Shown here piece by piece: positions 1 to 10,252 of a stretch of DNA of 64,000 nt. The notes beneath the pieces are model-generated. The model searched no databases, was not told the origin of the DNA, and was given only the letters and a program-made list of their open reading frames with translations. The stretch is from positions 558,001-622,000 of the forward strand of contig NBIV01000006.1 of the NCBI GenBank assembly GCA_003194525.1. Direction: 5' to 3'. How positions within the stretch are numbered: position 1 is the stretch's first letter; the number at the start of each line of letters is the position of its first letter. The position numbers were made by a program, and so were the translations under genes. This DNA is from Gracilariopsis chorda. Taxonomy: Eukaryota > Rhodophyta > Florideophyceae > Gracilariales > Gracilariaceae.

Positions 1-1
1 G

Positions 2-199
2 GTTTCGGGACGATGGACGAAAGCTCGGCGATTCAAACTTGTCTGGAAGCTCTTGAGCGATATTCGCCCTTCGTCTATATTCCCGATGCGTATTGCAGAT
101 GTTCACAACGCGCAGAAAATATACAGCGATTTAGCAAGTGGGGAACTTCTGCAAGCCATATTCACTTACGGCGATACTGAATTGCGCGACAGCAAGTAA
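2..199 (+). CDS. C-terminal end of a gene cut by the window edge, possibly a medium-chain dehydrogenase/reductase
   Basis: Frame 2 is open from the first complete codon to TAA at 197-199, giving 65 residues with no start in the window. The piece RPSSIFPMRIADVHNAQ followed by LASGELLQAIFTYGD resembles the last helix and strand of zinc-type alcohol dehydrogenase or quinone oxidoreductase proteins, where a hydrophobic-proline stretch leads to a helix carrying an alanine and then S-G and a final beta strand. That is a weak resemblance over a short piece, so the family is a guess. A competing frame (bases 1-180) is also open but reads as less protein-like, being rich in Cys, Arg and His. The gene lies tail to tail with the methyltransferase gene that ends at 611. 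Confidence 0.4.
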   Translation, partial: VSGRWTKARRFKLVWKLLSDIRPSSIFPMRIADVHNAQKIYSDLASGELLQAIFTYGDTELRDSK

Positions 200-610
200 A
201 GTTTCACTGAGAATGTGGAAAGGCCGGGAGAAAGAGCCACAAGATGAGTTGGACGGAAGTAGTTTCCTTATTTGCAATGATAGCGTCGTGGAGTTTCACT
301 TGGGAGCTGGTAACAGATAATACATACCCAAACCACTCAAAGGACGATAGATATCCTAGTATAATGAGATATATTCACTCAAACCTCAGCAGCCAATTCC
401 TGAAACCTCAGTGCGATCCAAGAATCAAGGGTCTTGAGTGAGCGTCGGAAGAATCACAGCCTGCGTCTTCAAAGCGAAAGAATTTCTCAAGTACAGGGCA
501 ATGATACAGCAAGGTATATTGAGCACTTGTTGCGGCTACAATAATCTGGGCACCTGTATTCAGAAGACATTAGAATGAACAGGAGAGCCCAAGAAAGTAA
601 ACCAAGATAG
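200..610. other. Convergent intergenic stretch, nothing recognised
   Basis: About 410 bases between two genes that point at each other. Short open frames at 138-441 have no protein-like composition. I see no RNA gene or repeat. Confidence 0.5.
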
Positions 611-1408
611 TTACTCACGTTGTACCTCAATTATTTCTCTAATATTGCTCAATCCATCGCGTATCTCGAGAACCGTCCTGATACGCAGAGAGATGTTTTG
701 ATTCTTGGCATGGAGCCTTAGGGCTTCTTGAAAGGCAGCCGTTCCACCTCCGACTCCAAAGTAATACTTCTTCGCCGCAATGAGAGCGAGGCCGCCCACT
801 TCCAAGGTTCTACAAATACAATCTGCTAGTGAGTCACATTGTTGATTCGCGTATATTGTATCGGCAGACAAAATGATGTCAAATCGTCGTCGCAGGTTGT
901 ACGGCAAAGTCTTCCATCCGCCAGCGAAGTAGCGCACAGGCACGTTAGAAGTGTTGGTTGTCAAGTTTGGTATGGTTACGTCACGCAGGACCTCTTCGTT
1001 GTAATCTTGTATGCACAAAACCGTCGCATCTTGCATAGCAGCAACGATGGAAGGTATAGCATGCCCGGCACCAAGCTCCAAGACAGACTTTCCCTTACAT
1101 AGTGATGCCTTACGAAGATATTCTGCAAGATCAATTGCACATTCCCAAAGCTTGTATCCACCTTCATATACACTTGGAACGATATCTGATCCTGCTGGAG
1201 AGAGAGATGATGAGGGAGTTGCTATTGATTTGAATACTTGAAGATCGCCGAGTTGGACGGTATCATGAGCGTTCTCTCTCAATGAGGATTGAGAATGCGG
1301 CGTGATTTCATGAGATTCAGGCTCGTCCCTTACAGGATTCAAAAGAGGAGCAACCCGCGGTTCCATATCTGTGTCTTTGGCCCCTCCAAAGTTGAACTTG
1401 AATGCCAT
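611..1408 (-). CDS. METTL18/Hpm1-like protein-histidine methyltransferase
   Basis: A 265-residue S-adenosylmethionine-dependent methyltransferase of the METTL18 (yeast Hpm1) family, known to methylate a histidine of ribosomal protein uL3. I set the start at 1408 because MAFKFNFGG matches the usual MxFxFNF beginning of the family; the frame stays open upstream to 1501. Visible signs are the family box VYEGGYKLWEC (about residues 80-90), the SAM-binding motif VLELGAG (about 109-115), the acidic loop QDYN, and the C-terminal box YFGVGGG, which is diagnostic of METTL18. The last codons read CAA CGT GAG TAA, which also looks like a splice donor (GTGAGT). A short additional 3' exon is therefore possible, but the protein already reaches the normal end of the family. 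Confidence 0.85.
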   Translation of the reverse strand: MAFKFNFGGAKDTDMEPRVAPLLNPVRDEPESHEITPHSQSSLRENAHDTVQLGDLQVFKSIATPSSSLSPAGSDIVPSVYEGGYKLWECAIDLAEYLRKASLCKGKSVLELGAGHAIPSIVAAMQDATVLCIQDYNEEVLRDVTIPNLTTNTSNVPVRYFAGGWKTLPYNLRRRFDIILSADTIYANQQCDSLADCICRTLEVGGLALIAAKKYYFGVGGGTAAFQEALRLHAKNQNISLRIRTVLEIRDGLSNIREIIEVQRE

Positions 1409-2161
1409 TTTGCGGCTGCCGAACACCAGGATACTTGAATCTAGAGAGGTTAGAGGAGACACTTCGGGTTCCGTCTTGTCGTAAAGGCTAATGTCTGACA
1501 CAACAGCCCTTCCTCCTGCAGTTAGACTGAAGGTATTATGCAGTACAAATGCCGCGGATATGAAGTTTACCGTAAATCGTTAATGGTAAGTGAATAATCT
1601 GACCTCTTATAGTCCACTTGGATTTGATGTGAACTGCATCCTCTGTTGCGTCTCCTTGATTCGTAATAGAGGTCCTTAGCTTCGTCAGGTCTATCGACCT
1701 CTTCAACGACGGGAACGGTTACATTCAGTGACGAGGAAGATCACCTCAATGTCTGCATAGGAATTCCTCACACCAGACTGCGTTACAGAGCTTATTGCTA
1801 CACTTTCAGAGAAGGCCAGTCTTATTCTCTAACGTTAGCAATTAGCAATCCTAAACCCTGGATTACACGTAGTTGGATACTGGGCAAGAGATCCAAATGC
1901 TCGATCGCTGGGAGAAATGTTTCTAAAAATGTGGGATTGCGAGGGATTGAAAGCGATGTGCTCTGTGAAATGATTAAGATACGTTTTCAACTCCCATGAA
2001 CAAGAGAAACCCAGATTCCATGATTCATCTCCACAAGTCGCGCGGTCCCCCTCTCTGTCGAAAAGGAGATCCTTTTACTTCGTGTTTGCGTTCTTAAGTT
2101 TTCCGGGAGTATTCTATTCGTATCGTGAAACCTCAGTCGGTCTATCCGTTGTTTTATACTG
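1409..2161. other. Divergent promoter region
   Basis: About 750 bases between a leftward and a rightward gene, so it must hold both promoters and 5' leaders. The sequence around 1595-1625 has a pyrimidine tract ending in AG on the plus strand but no exon that I can support. No other structure seen. Confidence 0.4.
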
Positions 2162-3055
2162 ATGCCGACGCACGAATTCAGTGCCATGAATGGCACTTTG
2201 GATTCTCCTCCGGACTTCTCTTCAGATGATGAATCAAGTCCAGACAGTACAGGCATCCACATTCAGAACGCTGGTAACCATTTACCGAAGCGTCCGAGGA
2301 CATCATCACATTCCGTAAGTACTACCCCAAGCGGTCAACGTGAGCCGGAATGTGCAAAGAACGAGAACGCGCTACTTCGTGTGAGCCTCCGGTCGCTCAC
2401 TTACTTCTTTTACGACGGATTCCCGATTACTAGCGGCTATAGGGAGTTTGCCCGTGTAGGAAAGGTCCTAATTGAACTTGTTATAGACGAGCGATATCCC
2501 CCTCCACGTCGTGCCGACATGAGTTTGTCTCGAAAGTGCCTCGAGTTTCTTCTTGCCCCAGCTGCGTCTTCCTTTGCATGGTTCATTGTACGAAACATTC
2601 GAAACCAAGGGGTGCCTCGTTCCAACAAAGCAAACTTCATGCGAAACTCACTCATCTGGATTAAGGGCATATGGACTGTTGTTCATCGCGTAGGTAGGCA
2701 AGCACTAATCTATCGCCTGTTCTTTAGTCTTGGAACTCTGAAGTATTCACTTGCATCCGCTTTGGGAATTGTCTGCTGCTTTTTCAAAGAAAGCATCTTC
2801 CCAGATATAGTCCGGTTAGGCCGCTGGCCAAAACACTTTTCTGCATCTCAGGGAATGGCAGCCATTTTGCGTAGCTTTGTTTACGCTGCCGCTTTCGCGC
2901 TACCACTGCAGAATGTTTCCAAAACCTTACGTGACTCTCCGCGACGGAGAGGGAATGTTAAGAAACTAATTTTTGCGCTTGCTCTGTCTCAAACACAGAA
3001 GTTGGTGAAACTGTACAACCTGGTTGTCGGTCCCCAACGTTTATTAACATCTTAA
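2162..3055 (+). CDS. Unknown multi-pass membrane protein, 297 residues
   Basis: A single open exon. The first 75 residues are polar and acidic (SPPDFSSDDESSPDS) and probably disordered. After that come long hydrophobic stretches near residues 125-145, 180-210 and 240-260 separated by basic loops, ending in a basic tail (SPRRRGNVKK) and another amphipathic helix. The layout suggests an organelle membrane protein with its N-terminus in the cytosol, somewhat like peroxisomal or TMEM135-type proteins, but I find no diagnostic motif and do not assign a family. An alternative ATG lies at 2187. It converges with the PPAT gene with only 131 bases between stop codons. Confidence 0.6.
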   Translation: MPTHEFSAMNGTLDSPPDFSSDDESSPDSTGIHIQNAGNHLPKRPRTSSHSVSTTPSGQREPECAKNENALLRVSLRSLTYFFYDGFPITSGYREFARVGKVLIELVIDERYPPPRRADMSLSRKCLEFLLAPAASSFAWFIVRNIRNQGVPRSNKANFMRNSLIWIKGIWTVVHRVGRQALIYRLFFSLGTLKYSLASALGIVCCFFKESIFPDIVRLGRWPKHFSASQGMAAILRSFVYAAAFALPLQNVSKTLRDSPRRRGNVKKLIFALALSQTQKLVKLYNLVVGPQRLLTS

Positions 3056-3186
3056 CTAGCTCACTAACAATTGGGAGCAGCTAAGAGCTACGGTTCGGGT
3101 ATTGAATTTACATGTTTACATGGAGGCATGCATTGTCATCGTGCGGTTGTTGGAGTCTGCAATTATGTGCAAACCGTGCAAGCCTT

Positions 3187-4125
3187 TTAGTTAAGTGGTC
3201 TTCCATCATCCTCAGCTCGATTAATGGTTGACCAGCGCTTGGCGTCTTTTTCACGTAGAGCTGATGAGCTAAGCTTCACACCCGTGGTATCTAGTACATC
3301 AACAACGATGAAGGCCATTGGATCCAATCCTGATGCACTTCGTACGACGTTTATCTTCCTAGCACCATCGACCGTTTCTTTGGAGACAACAAGTGCAGCT
3401 ATTGTTGGGTCATAAGCAGTTGGACCTGAGGGATCCGTCAGGTTTGTCACAATCACGTTTGAAATCGACGGTTTAACGCGCTTGGCATATGCGACGGCGC
3501 CCGCGCTTCTGTCTTCAAAACTTGCGATGAGGTTCTTATACTGCTTCTTCTGAAGCAATACATCCGCCGTGATACCAACGCGTAAGGTGCTTTTTGCAGC
3601 CCAAGCTGCTGCTGTTAAGAGTAGTCTGTGCCCTGCATGCAGCCTATCAAATGTACCTCCAACTGCGACAGTGTCATACTTGTCATAAAAGTCATGTGAG
3701 CTATCTCCAAAGTCGTAGCCATGTGCTCCCACAAGGTGCCAGTCGTTGTTCATCGAAGCCGACTGGTGAGAAGAGCCATTCTCACCTGATCCATGTAGCG
3801 ATGTTTGCGGAGCAACTGCCGATGTTTGCGTAGGACGTCTTTGAACGACGACATCCGCCTGAGGTCTATTCAACTGAACAACTAAAGAAAAGACGCTATT
3901 CGCAAGTCTTAGGTAGCTTAGGCCATCATCTTTTTCTGGAAACAAGTACAAGGTTAAGTCGTCGCTTTGTTCCTCGTTAAGGAAATTTCGAAGAGCTCCC
4001 AAGTTGACTGATAAATTCTCTCGAACTCCGCGGATTGGGAGGACTATAGATAGTTCAGTTCTCTCATTGCTAGAACTCAAGGACTCAGGGTCCCCTGTTG
4101 TCTGCGGCATGCAACTGTTGAACAA
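3187..4125 (-). CDS. Eukaryotic phosphopantetheine adenylyltransferase (CoA synthesis)
   Basis: Makes dephospho-CoA from 4'-phosphopantetheine and ATP, the fourth step of coenzyme A synthesis. The 312-residue protein has a variable N-terminal half and a cytidylyltransferase-fold domain from about residue 150. Key motifs are GGTFDRLHAGH (156-166), which contains the HxGH nucleotide-binding signature, VGIT..LL..K, and KLSSSALREK near the C-terminus, matching the family's SST/S-x-LR motif. There is no dephospho-CoA kinase P-loop domain, so this is the single-function type (as in yeast Cab4) rather than the fused animal CoA synthase. It is one exon with an ATG start at 4125. The N-terminal 150 residues have no known function that I recognise. 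Confidence 0.85.
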   Translation of the reverse strand: MFNSCMPQTTGDPESLSSSNERTELSIVLPIRGVRENLSVNLGALRNFLNEEQSDDLTLYLFPEKDDGLSYLRLANSVFSLVVQLNRPQADVVVQRRPTQTSAVAPQTSLHGSGENGSSHQSASMNNDWHLVGAHGYDFGDSSHDFYDKYDTVAVGGTFDRLHAGHRLLLTAAAWAAKSTLRVGITADVLLQKKQYKNLIASFEDRSAGAVAYAKRVKPSISNVIVTNLTDPSGPTAYDPTIAALVVSKETVDGARKINVVRSASGLDPMAFIVVDVLDTTGVKLSSSALREKDAKRWSTINRAEDDGRPLN

Positions 4126-4894
4126 GCTACGGAGCCTCGCTCAAGCCTAAACAGATGATCTGAAGGTGCGTATTCCGTATTCCGGACTGTGTTGTCCTGT
4201 ACAGCTAAAGGAGTGTTAGGATTGTTGATCTTGGAGTGAATCGACACGCTAAACAATAGAAGCGGGTTGAGTAGCGTTACGTCAACTGGGGCAAACAGAG
4301 AAGGAAGCAGAAAGCGCAGTACATAGGAAGAGTAAAACCAGCAAGCCAAGTTCTGGCACCAGCATGGATCCTTGCCCATGAAGCGTAAAGATGCATGCAC
4401 AGATCGACGAAAAAATTGAAGGCTAGCAGGGGAAGGCTAACGCAGCTATCTAGTGGGCAAGGCCCATTAGTATTGTAACAGGAAGCGGTCTACCTCCGAT
4501 CTGTAGAACGAACTCCTTGGCAGTTCCTTTAATGCTTTGCTGCTGTGTTCTCGTGGAGTATGGAGTTTTGTGGGCCGTGTGTGCGCTGGTCGTAAGCGAA
4601 ATGAATTGACATCGTATGGGCATGAGTGAGCTCTATCTGTGCAGGTTGACAGAACTTGGAGCACTTTCCCTGCAGGTTTGGCACATGTAGCGCAGCAAGA
4701 AATGTGGCAAGGCCGTTTGGCTATCGCGCAATGAGAAGAGGTTGATGGACGCGGGTTGAATACATGCAGAGAAAAAAGGATACAAGAGCCAAACAAGTAA
4801 CAACAATTTACAAGCTGTGCGCAAGGCTCATCCCTTCAGCGCGCGCCTCCGGTAAAGCAGGCAGGGCAGCAGCACGTTTGTTGAAAGATGTTAT
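4126..4894. other. Intergenic stretch, promoter of the PPAT gene
   Basis: About 770 bases between the start of the PPAT gene and the 3' end of the next leftward gene. Several short open frames exist on the minus strand but none looks like protein. Nothing else seen. Confidence 0.4.
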
Positions 4895-5582
4895 CTACTT
4901 GGAACTGTCTCGTAGCTTCTGGTGGGATTCGAAAAGCGGGTTGTCACCGAGACGAATCTCCGAGGGAATTTGCAGATTTTGGTTTGCCCAGGCTGCGGAG
5001 ATGTTGGCGTCTGGCACGGCGCCAACCTTCTTCATCACTTCAGCGCGAAGAGATTCCCTGATGTCGTCCGGGATGGCGATCACGCTGTCTGTTCACGGTG
5101 TGCACGAAATTGAGAATGATATGTTAGGCTTGTTGATAAACATAAGTAGGATAATCGGACAGCTCGACCTGCACTTGCATGTGACACGGATTAAGCTCAT
5201 CGTGATTAAGCACAGGGTAGCAGTAGCAGTAGCAGAGTGGGTAGATCGGCACATAACGCCCAAGCTGCCTCTGCGGCCTTGCTGCACAATCAACAACGCA
5301 TATGCGACAAAGAAGACGAGACGCAAAACGAATAGCGAAGCAAGCAGCGATGTGCGAATGGAGAACGAGATGGTGAAGAAACGTACCGGGATTGGAGTAG
5401 AATTCATTCAACTGGCGCGCAAGATCGGCGGCTTCGGCGGCGATACTGACATGTGAAGGGGCGGGAAACTTCATGGCGGATGTATCCGATGCATCTTTGA
5501 CGGTTGCCGTAATGGCGAGAGCACGAATCGGGGCGGCGGATGTCGCGGCGCGAGCGAGGGAAGCGGCGCGTAGTGCTAACAT
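4895..5582 (-). CDS. Small mitochondrial protein of unknown function, two exons
   Basis: Exon 1 is 5582-5387 and exon 2 is 5088-4895. The donor GTACGT follows AAT CCC G and the acceptor is GTGAACAG; joined they give 390 bases, 129 residues, in frame to TAA. The N-terminus (MLALRAASLARAATSAAP...) is rich in Ala, Arg and Ser with no acid, a typical mitochondrial transit peptide of about 30 residues. The mature part is mostly helical: IAAEAADLARQLNEFYSNP, then D-SVIAIPDDIRESLRAEVMK, then a conserved-looking tail with GDNPLFESHQKL. It could be an accessory subunit of a respiratory complex or ATP synthase in this lineage; that is inference from size and targeting. I do not recognise the family. 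The intron (5089-5386, 298 bp) is the longest I can define here. Confidence 0.65.
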
Positions 5583-6417
5583 GATGACTTCTTCGCGATG
5601 GCGATAGCTCTGCGCGGATGCGGTCGGAGCGCACTTTCAACATACAATGCGCAGGGCACGCGCACCACAGAGCCACCTGTGGTGATTGATATACGTGTAC
5701 CAGCTGCCACTCTCATCAGTTCACAGTGAACTTCACACCGGACATGTGGTCTACTCGTTTTGACTATGACACCACCAAAAGCGCAAACAGAGCTTCGCAT
5801 TATCGTTTCAAAATCCTACCCATCACACAAGGAAAAGAGGTTGACACTTCGATGCGGCGGCTCTGCCCGCCGTGTGCACTTTCTACTGACTGCTGCTCGT
5901 ACCAAGGGCACTGTTGTCACAGTTTGGTCATTGTAGTGATTCATGACGTAGGGATGTGTCTGCAAAATAGGTCAGCACAATGCTGCGCTCGTCGCTACTC
6001 CTTGCGACACCATCAGGTCTACTCGGCCTAAGGCTAGGCCTTTGTATCTTCGCGCTTGTGCCCGTTCGCCCTATTCAAACTTGTATTAATCAATAGCTTT
6101 GTGATTTGTATTACACCACTTCGAATTCATGGAGCCCTCCGTGCTCCGCAACAGCGTAGTCTCACAACTGTAGATGGCATAAATCATCTTTGGACGAGCT
6201 CATTCTTGCTTCTCTTCCTTTTCAAAACACTTGTCCAAGAAAAGTGATTTGTTTACATCCTCTGTTATGATTCTAACCACTATAGTCGCCAACACAGACT
6301 AGCTAGCACCCGTGAAAACAAACGAGCACCCTAGTCCGGCGAACAAACCGCGCACATCAAAACGAGTCGTCACCAATCCGGCCAAGCAACTCAACTCTAC
6401 GCCCTTCGATTGCCATA
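5583..6417. other. Intergenic stretch, nothing recognised
   Basis: About 835 bases upstream of the small mitochondrial gene and downstream of the coiled-coil membrane gene. An open frame at 6056-6247 is hydrophobic but has no supporting context. Confidence 0.4.
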
Positions 6418-7901
6418 TTATTCATAGTAGTAAGGTCTGAATCTCGTACGCGGCGATTCGGCTCGTCTACAAGTGCTACGCTGAGGCCAATGCGTTTCAC
6501 GTGGTGCTTCCGCAACGCATTCAATGTCGGCAGCGGTGGAAGGAATACCGATCGTCAAAGCATTCTCAATGTACTGTATTCCTTTTTCAAGTTGAGTCTT
6601 GAACCAGCTCTGGTCCCATTTTCCTGCCGTCGTGCCACGCAGTTCTTCGTGAGCCGTCTGTATTGCACGCGACACCGAGCGAGCACGATGTATAGCCAGA
6701 GAGCCATTGATGATGGCGTACGTTACGTAACTCAATAGCCTCGCCTTAACGCCTTCATCCATCACTATTCGAACCCATACAGCTTCATAGTAGTGTTGTG
6801 CAACATACACAATAGCAACTAATTCGATGAACGTCTGCGCGCTCACTGATGCGCACAGCGCAAGACATCTTAAAACAACATTTCCAAGTAGACCGGCCAT
6901 GATCAGAACCTGAACTACCATTGCGAGCGCACCGTGCTCCCGCGCCATCGCTTCAAGTGGGTCCACCAGGATAGCAGCGTAACACACGCAGATCAAAAAC
7001 CACATCGCTAAGAAGCACATGTCGGCCATGAACAGCATGCGCCGAAGCGTCATAATGCGGTGAGCGATCACAAGATATCGAAGACAAGTGACAACGAGCG
7101 AAACAGCCAATGCATAAATGCAGAACAACGTGAACACACTGGCTATTGGTGACGAATGGTGCAAACGGTATTCCACATCCTCGATTCCATGCATCCCTAT
7201 TTCAAGCTCTGGAATTATGGATTCGACCGTCTTGTTAACAAGATGTTCTGACAGCGGTCCGCCCCGAGTACCTTCATTAACAAAGATGTCTCTCAAAGAG
7301 GGGTGCAGATATTTGTCTTGCACTTCAAGTCTCTTTCTGTTCATAGACTTGAGATTATCTTGCATTTCGCGAATGCCAGCTCGCATTTTCTCTGCCTCTT
7401 CGCCAAGTACAATGATTTGTTGTCTCTTCGCCTCCAGTTCCGCTTTGGCACGCTGCAGTTCTTTCTTGCGCGACTCCTTCTGTCTAGATTCCCAACTCAT
7501 TGCTTCGCCTACCTTCTTCTTCCGTCCTTCGAGGTCAGCCTGTTTGTGACGGAGTTTTAGAATGCGACCCTTTAGAGATGTTACATGTCTGTCAACTGCT
7601 GCATTTTGATCGCGAAGGTCATGTTCAGTGTGAAGCAACTCTTCCATTGTCATACCATCAATCTCTTCATCTACAACATCCAACAGAGCAGCACACAAGG
7701 ATAACGAGGGTAAACAAAACGGTTAACAAACGGCCGTGAAGGGTGAACTCAACGCATGAAACTTGGAATTGGCTTCCTTTTCTTACCTGTGTGATCAACA
7801 TGGTGCAGGTGCGCATTGGTCACAGGAGCTGATATTAAGCAAACAACGCAGAGAAAGACGCCAAGGTATGAATACCGCGCTAATCGTCGATTTGCGGGCA
7901 T
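6418..7901 (-). CDS. Signal-peptide protein with luminal coiled coil and C-terminal multi-pass membrane domain
   Basis: Exon 2 (7670-6418) is long and open but lacks a good ATG at its 5' end. Upstream on the same strand I found exon 1 (7901-7787): an ATG, 38 codons and a perfect donor (ACAG then GTAAGA). Joining to the acceptor GTTGTAG keeps frame and gives 455 residues. Exon 1 encodes a clear ER signal peptide (basic start, hydrophobic core YLGVFLCVVCLISAP, likely cleavage after TNA near residue 30). Residues about 50-160 form a charged coiled coil (KKELQRAKAELEAKRQQ). Four to five hydrophobic segments follow from about residue 215 (near 215-240, 250-273, 285-310, 315-330 and one more). A polar Arg-rich tail ends in PYYYE. 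The coiled coil would face the lumen or the outside. I know no family with exactly this order. Confidence 0.75.
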
Positions 7902-8446
7902 TGACCGATATTGCATCCTTGCAGACTAGAATAGTCTACAAGATGGAGGATGGCTATGAAAACTGCAAAGGTTTTTGCTGTCTGTTGGCCGTGACCGTCC
8001 AGATGAAAATTGACAAACCACCAGCTGCGAAAGACAGGCGGGATGAATCACTTGCAGATATACAGCTTCACGTTGTTGAGTTCGCTTTGCTCTCGCAGTA
8101 GAGTCTACAAACGCAGTGGACCAACAACAAGCGCATCGAACAGTGGTGTCGGTAGCGCCATGGATGCTGCAAAGGTCTCAAACTGTGGGTAGGGGTGGTA
8201 CGCCGTATCTGGTTCTAATTGAAAGAAGCAGATGAAATCCAAGCACATGGAGGAACAAGCACATAAAAGCAGTCCCCGTGCCTCGCGCGGCACGCTCCGT
8301 GTTAAGGACTGTCTGCTCGATGCTCCAATACGCGTAGACAAGTGAGCTTAAGCCTGCCTGCGAAACCTTGTGCATCTGTGCAGTAAGCTCATCACCTATG
8401 CCCTTGCTACACCTGGATGTAGGCTACTCCTTTCTTAAAACAAGAA
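7902..8446. other. Intergenic stretch with a weak leftward small reading frame
   Basis: About 545 bases between the signal-peptide gene and the HemW-like gene. On the minus strand 8375-8178 encodes 65 residues with a hydrophobic middle (FMCLFLHVLGFHLLLS). A second minus frame at 8105-8341 overlaps it. Either could be an exon, but I cannot choose and see no homology, so neither is called as a gene. Confidence 0.3.
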
Positions 8447-9811
8447 TCAGACTGGTTGTTTTTGTAGTTTTTCCTCTGTCGCGCTTTCATCAACGAATTT
8501 CCAGACTGCGTGCCAAAGCAAATCGGACACGATAGAGTTCTCCAACAAAGCGCCTTGTTCAGAAAGGCGAAGCACATCGCGTCCCAATCCATCAGTTTCA
8601 ACCAGCAGTAGGCGGTCCTCCACAAAATGATTGCACTGTTTGACGGCGTTTCTAAGTCTGCGTTCCACAACATGACCAAACATGTTTCGAAGATGGCAAA
8701 AGTCCACACCCTCTGATAACAAGCGAAAACGATTAATCAAGTAATCTTCCAGACATTCTGTGGGATTCTGAACACGCGCGCCGGGAAACGCGGCACGAAG
8801 CAGACGTTGTTGCGGATCAAGGTCGGAGGTTTGTTGAGTGCACTGGTACAAATTGTTAACATAGTTACGATACTGTCCCAACAGACGTGGCCTGGCGAAT
8901 CTGACATGGTGAACGAGACTGGTTGCGCCGAGCCCGAAAGCGAAAAAGGGGTCATTTCTCCAGTAGGCAAGGTTGTGGCGTGAACGAAAGTCATGAGCTT
9001 GGTGAGCTCTTGCAAAGTTGCTGATTTCGTAGTGTTGATAGCCATGTGTAGAAAGCATTTCCACAGCATCTGTGAGCATTTGAACGGATGAGTGCTCATC
9101 TGGGAGGGGGTGCTTTGCGGAAGTGTAGGATCGGGCAAACGGGGTGCCTTGTTCGAGAGTGAGATCGTATATAGACATATGCTGCGGTTGCAGTTGGAGA
9201 GCTTGTTGCAGGGTGTTGCGCCAGGTTTGCAGAGTTTGGTGCGGTAGGCCGGCTATGAGATCGAGAGAGATGTTGGATATGGAAGCTTTTCTAAGAGAGG
9301 AGAGGGCTGTAGCTATGTCGGAGGGGGTGTGTATGCGACGGGTGAGTTTGAGCAAATGGGGATCGAAAGTCTGCGCACCTACGGAGGCACGGTTGACACC
9401 TGCTTGCGCAAAATGCCGGGCGTGGGCATCGGTAAAGGTGGCAGGGTCCATTTCGCAGGTGAACTCGATATCGGGGGCGAAGGAGACATGTCGGCGAAGC
9501 GTATCCAACAGAGAGTCGAGCAGGGCTGGATGCAGCAGGGACGGGGTTCCGCCGCCCAGATAAAGCGTCTGTAGCGGTGGGAGCGCACGGTTGTACAGGG
9601 CGAAGAAGGAGTTGATCTCTCGTTTGAGCAGGTGGATGTAGGAGGTTTGCAGTGGGGGGGGACGGTTGGCGGGTACTTGGGGGGTCACGATGACTGGGAA
9701 GGCGCAGTACGCACAGCGTTGTAGACAGAAGGGGAGGTGAATGTACAGCGACGACGGCATCGGAGACGGCGGGGGCAACGAGAAGGCGGACGCAATCCGC
9801 GCAACGCCCAT
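8447..9811 (-). CDS. HemW-like radical SAM protein (RSAD1; HemN family)
   Basis: A 454-residue radical SAM protein. The iron-sulfur motif is CLQRCAYC (Cys29, 33 and 36: CX3CX2C) within LYIHLPFCLQRCAYCAF, where the residue pattern after the third Cys lacks the fourth Cys of true coproporphyrinogen dehydrogenase HemN. It is followed by GGGTPSLL, CEMDPATF, VNRASVGAQTFDP, DLIAGLPHQT and SIYDLTLEQGTPF, all standard blocks of the HemN/HemW family, and a C-terminal HemN_C-like domain. HemW proteins bind haem and are thought to act as haem chaperones, in mitochondria (RSAD1) or plastids, rather than oxidise porphyrins. One exon; the start at 9811 leaves about 20 residues before the core, too short to judge targeting. 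It diverges from the MYST gene across 441 bases. Confidence 0.88.
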   Translation of the reverse strand: MGVARIASAFSLPPPSPMPSSLYIHLPFCLQRCAYCAFPVIVTPQVPANRPPPLQTSYIHLLKREINSFFALYNRALPPLQTLYLGGGTPSLLHPALLDSLLDTLRRHVSFAPDIEFTCEMDPATFTDAHARHFAQAGVNRASVGAQTFDPHLLKLTRRIHTPSDIATALSSLRKASISNISLDLIAGLPHQTLQTWRNTLQQALQLQPQHMSIYDLTLEQGTPFARSYTSAKHPLPDEHSSVQMLTDAVEMLSTHGYQHYEISNFARAHQAHDFRSRHNLAYWRNDPFFAFGLGATSLVHHVRFARPRLLGQYRNYVNNLYQCTQQTSDLDPQQRLLRAAFPGARVQNPTECLEDYLINRFRLLSEGVDFCHLRNMFGHVVERRLRNAVKQCNHFVEDRLLLVETDGLGRDVLRLSEQGALLENSIVSDLLWHAVWKFVDESATEEKLQKQPV

Positions 9812-10252
9812 TTTGTTTGCGCCGTTTCTGTGCTATCTTTACGCTGCAGCTCGCCGTTTCGAGCTCGGCGTCAACTTCACGTGCGAAACCAAAACATGCA
9901 TGGGATGACACGTCATGAGCGCACACGTGTGCCCTCTGACAGCGCCATTTACAGCGCCTTCATCGCCGCCGATTGGCCGCGAGCACCGGATCAACGTCCG
10001 CGTTCTGCGGCGCCTCTAATGCAGCGTGCGCCACCACGCGTGAGCCCCAAGCCGCGTGCGCACAGTGCACACTGTGCACTGCACAGCCCCCCACCCCCCC
10101 ACAACTAACGCGCCCTCTCTCCCTCCCTCTAGCCGCCGCCTCAAACGCGTCTGAAAGCCACGCCCGCTCTGAGCCGCTTCACGCATGCCACTGCGACCGC
10201 ATCTTGCGAAAAGGCTCCTCCACGTGCCTTTCGTTCGCCCTTCAGGCGTGCC
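9812..10252. promoter_or_regulatory. Divergent promoter between the HemW-like and MYST genes
   Basis: 441 bases separate two start codons pointing apart, so both promoters lie here. The part next to the MYST gene is CT-rich (about 10085-10140) with C runs. No TATA box stands out. Confidence 0.45.
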
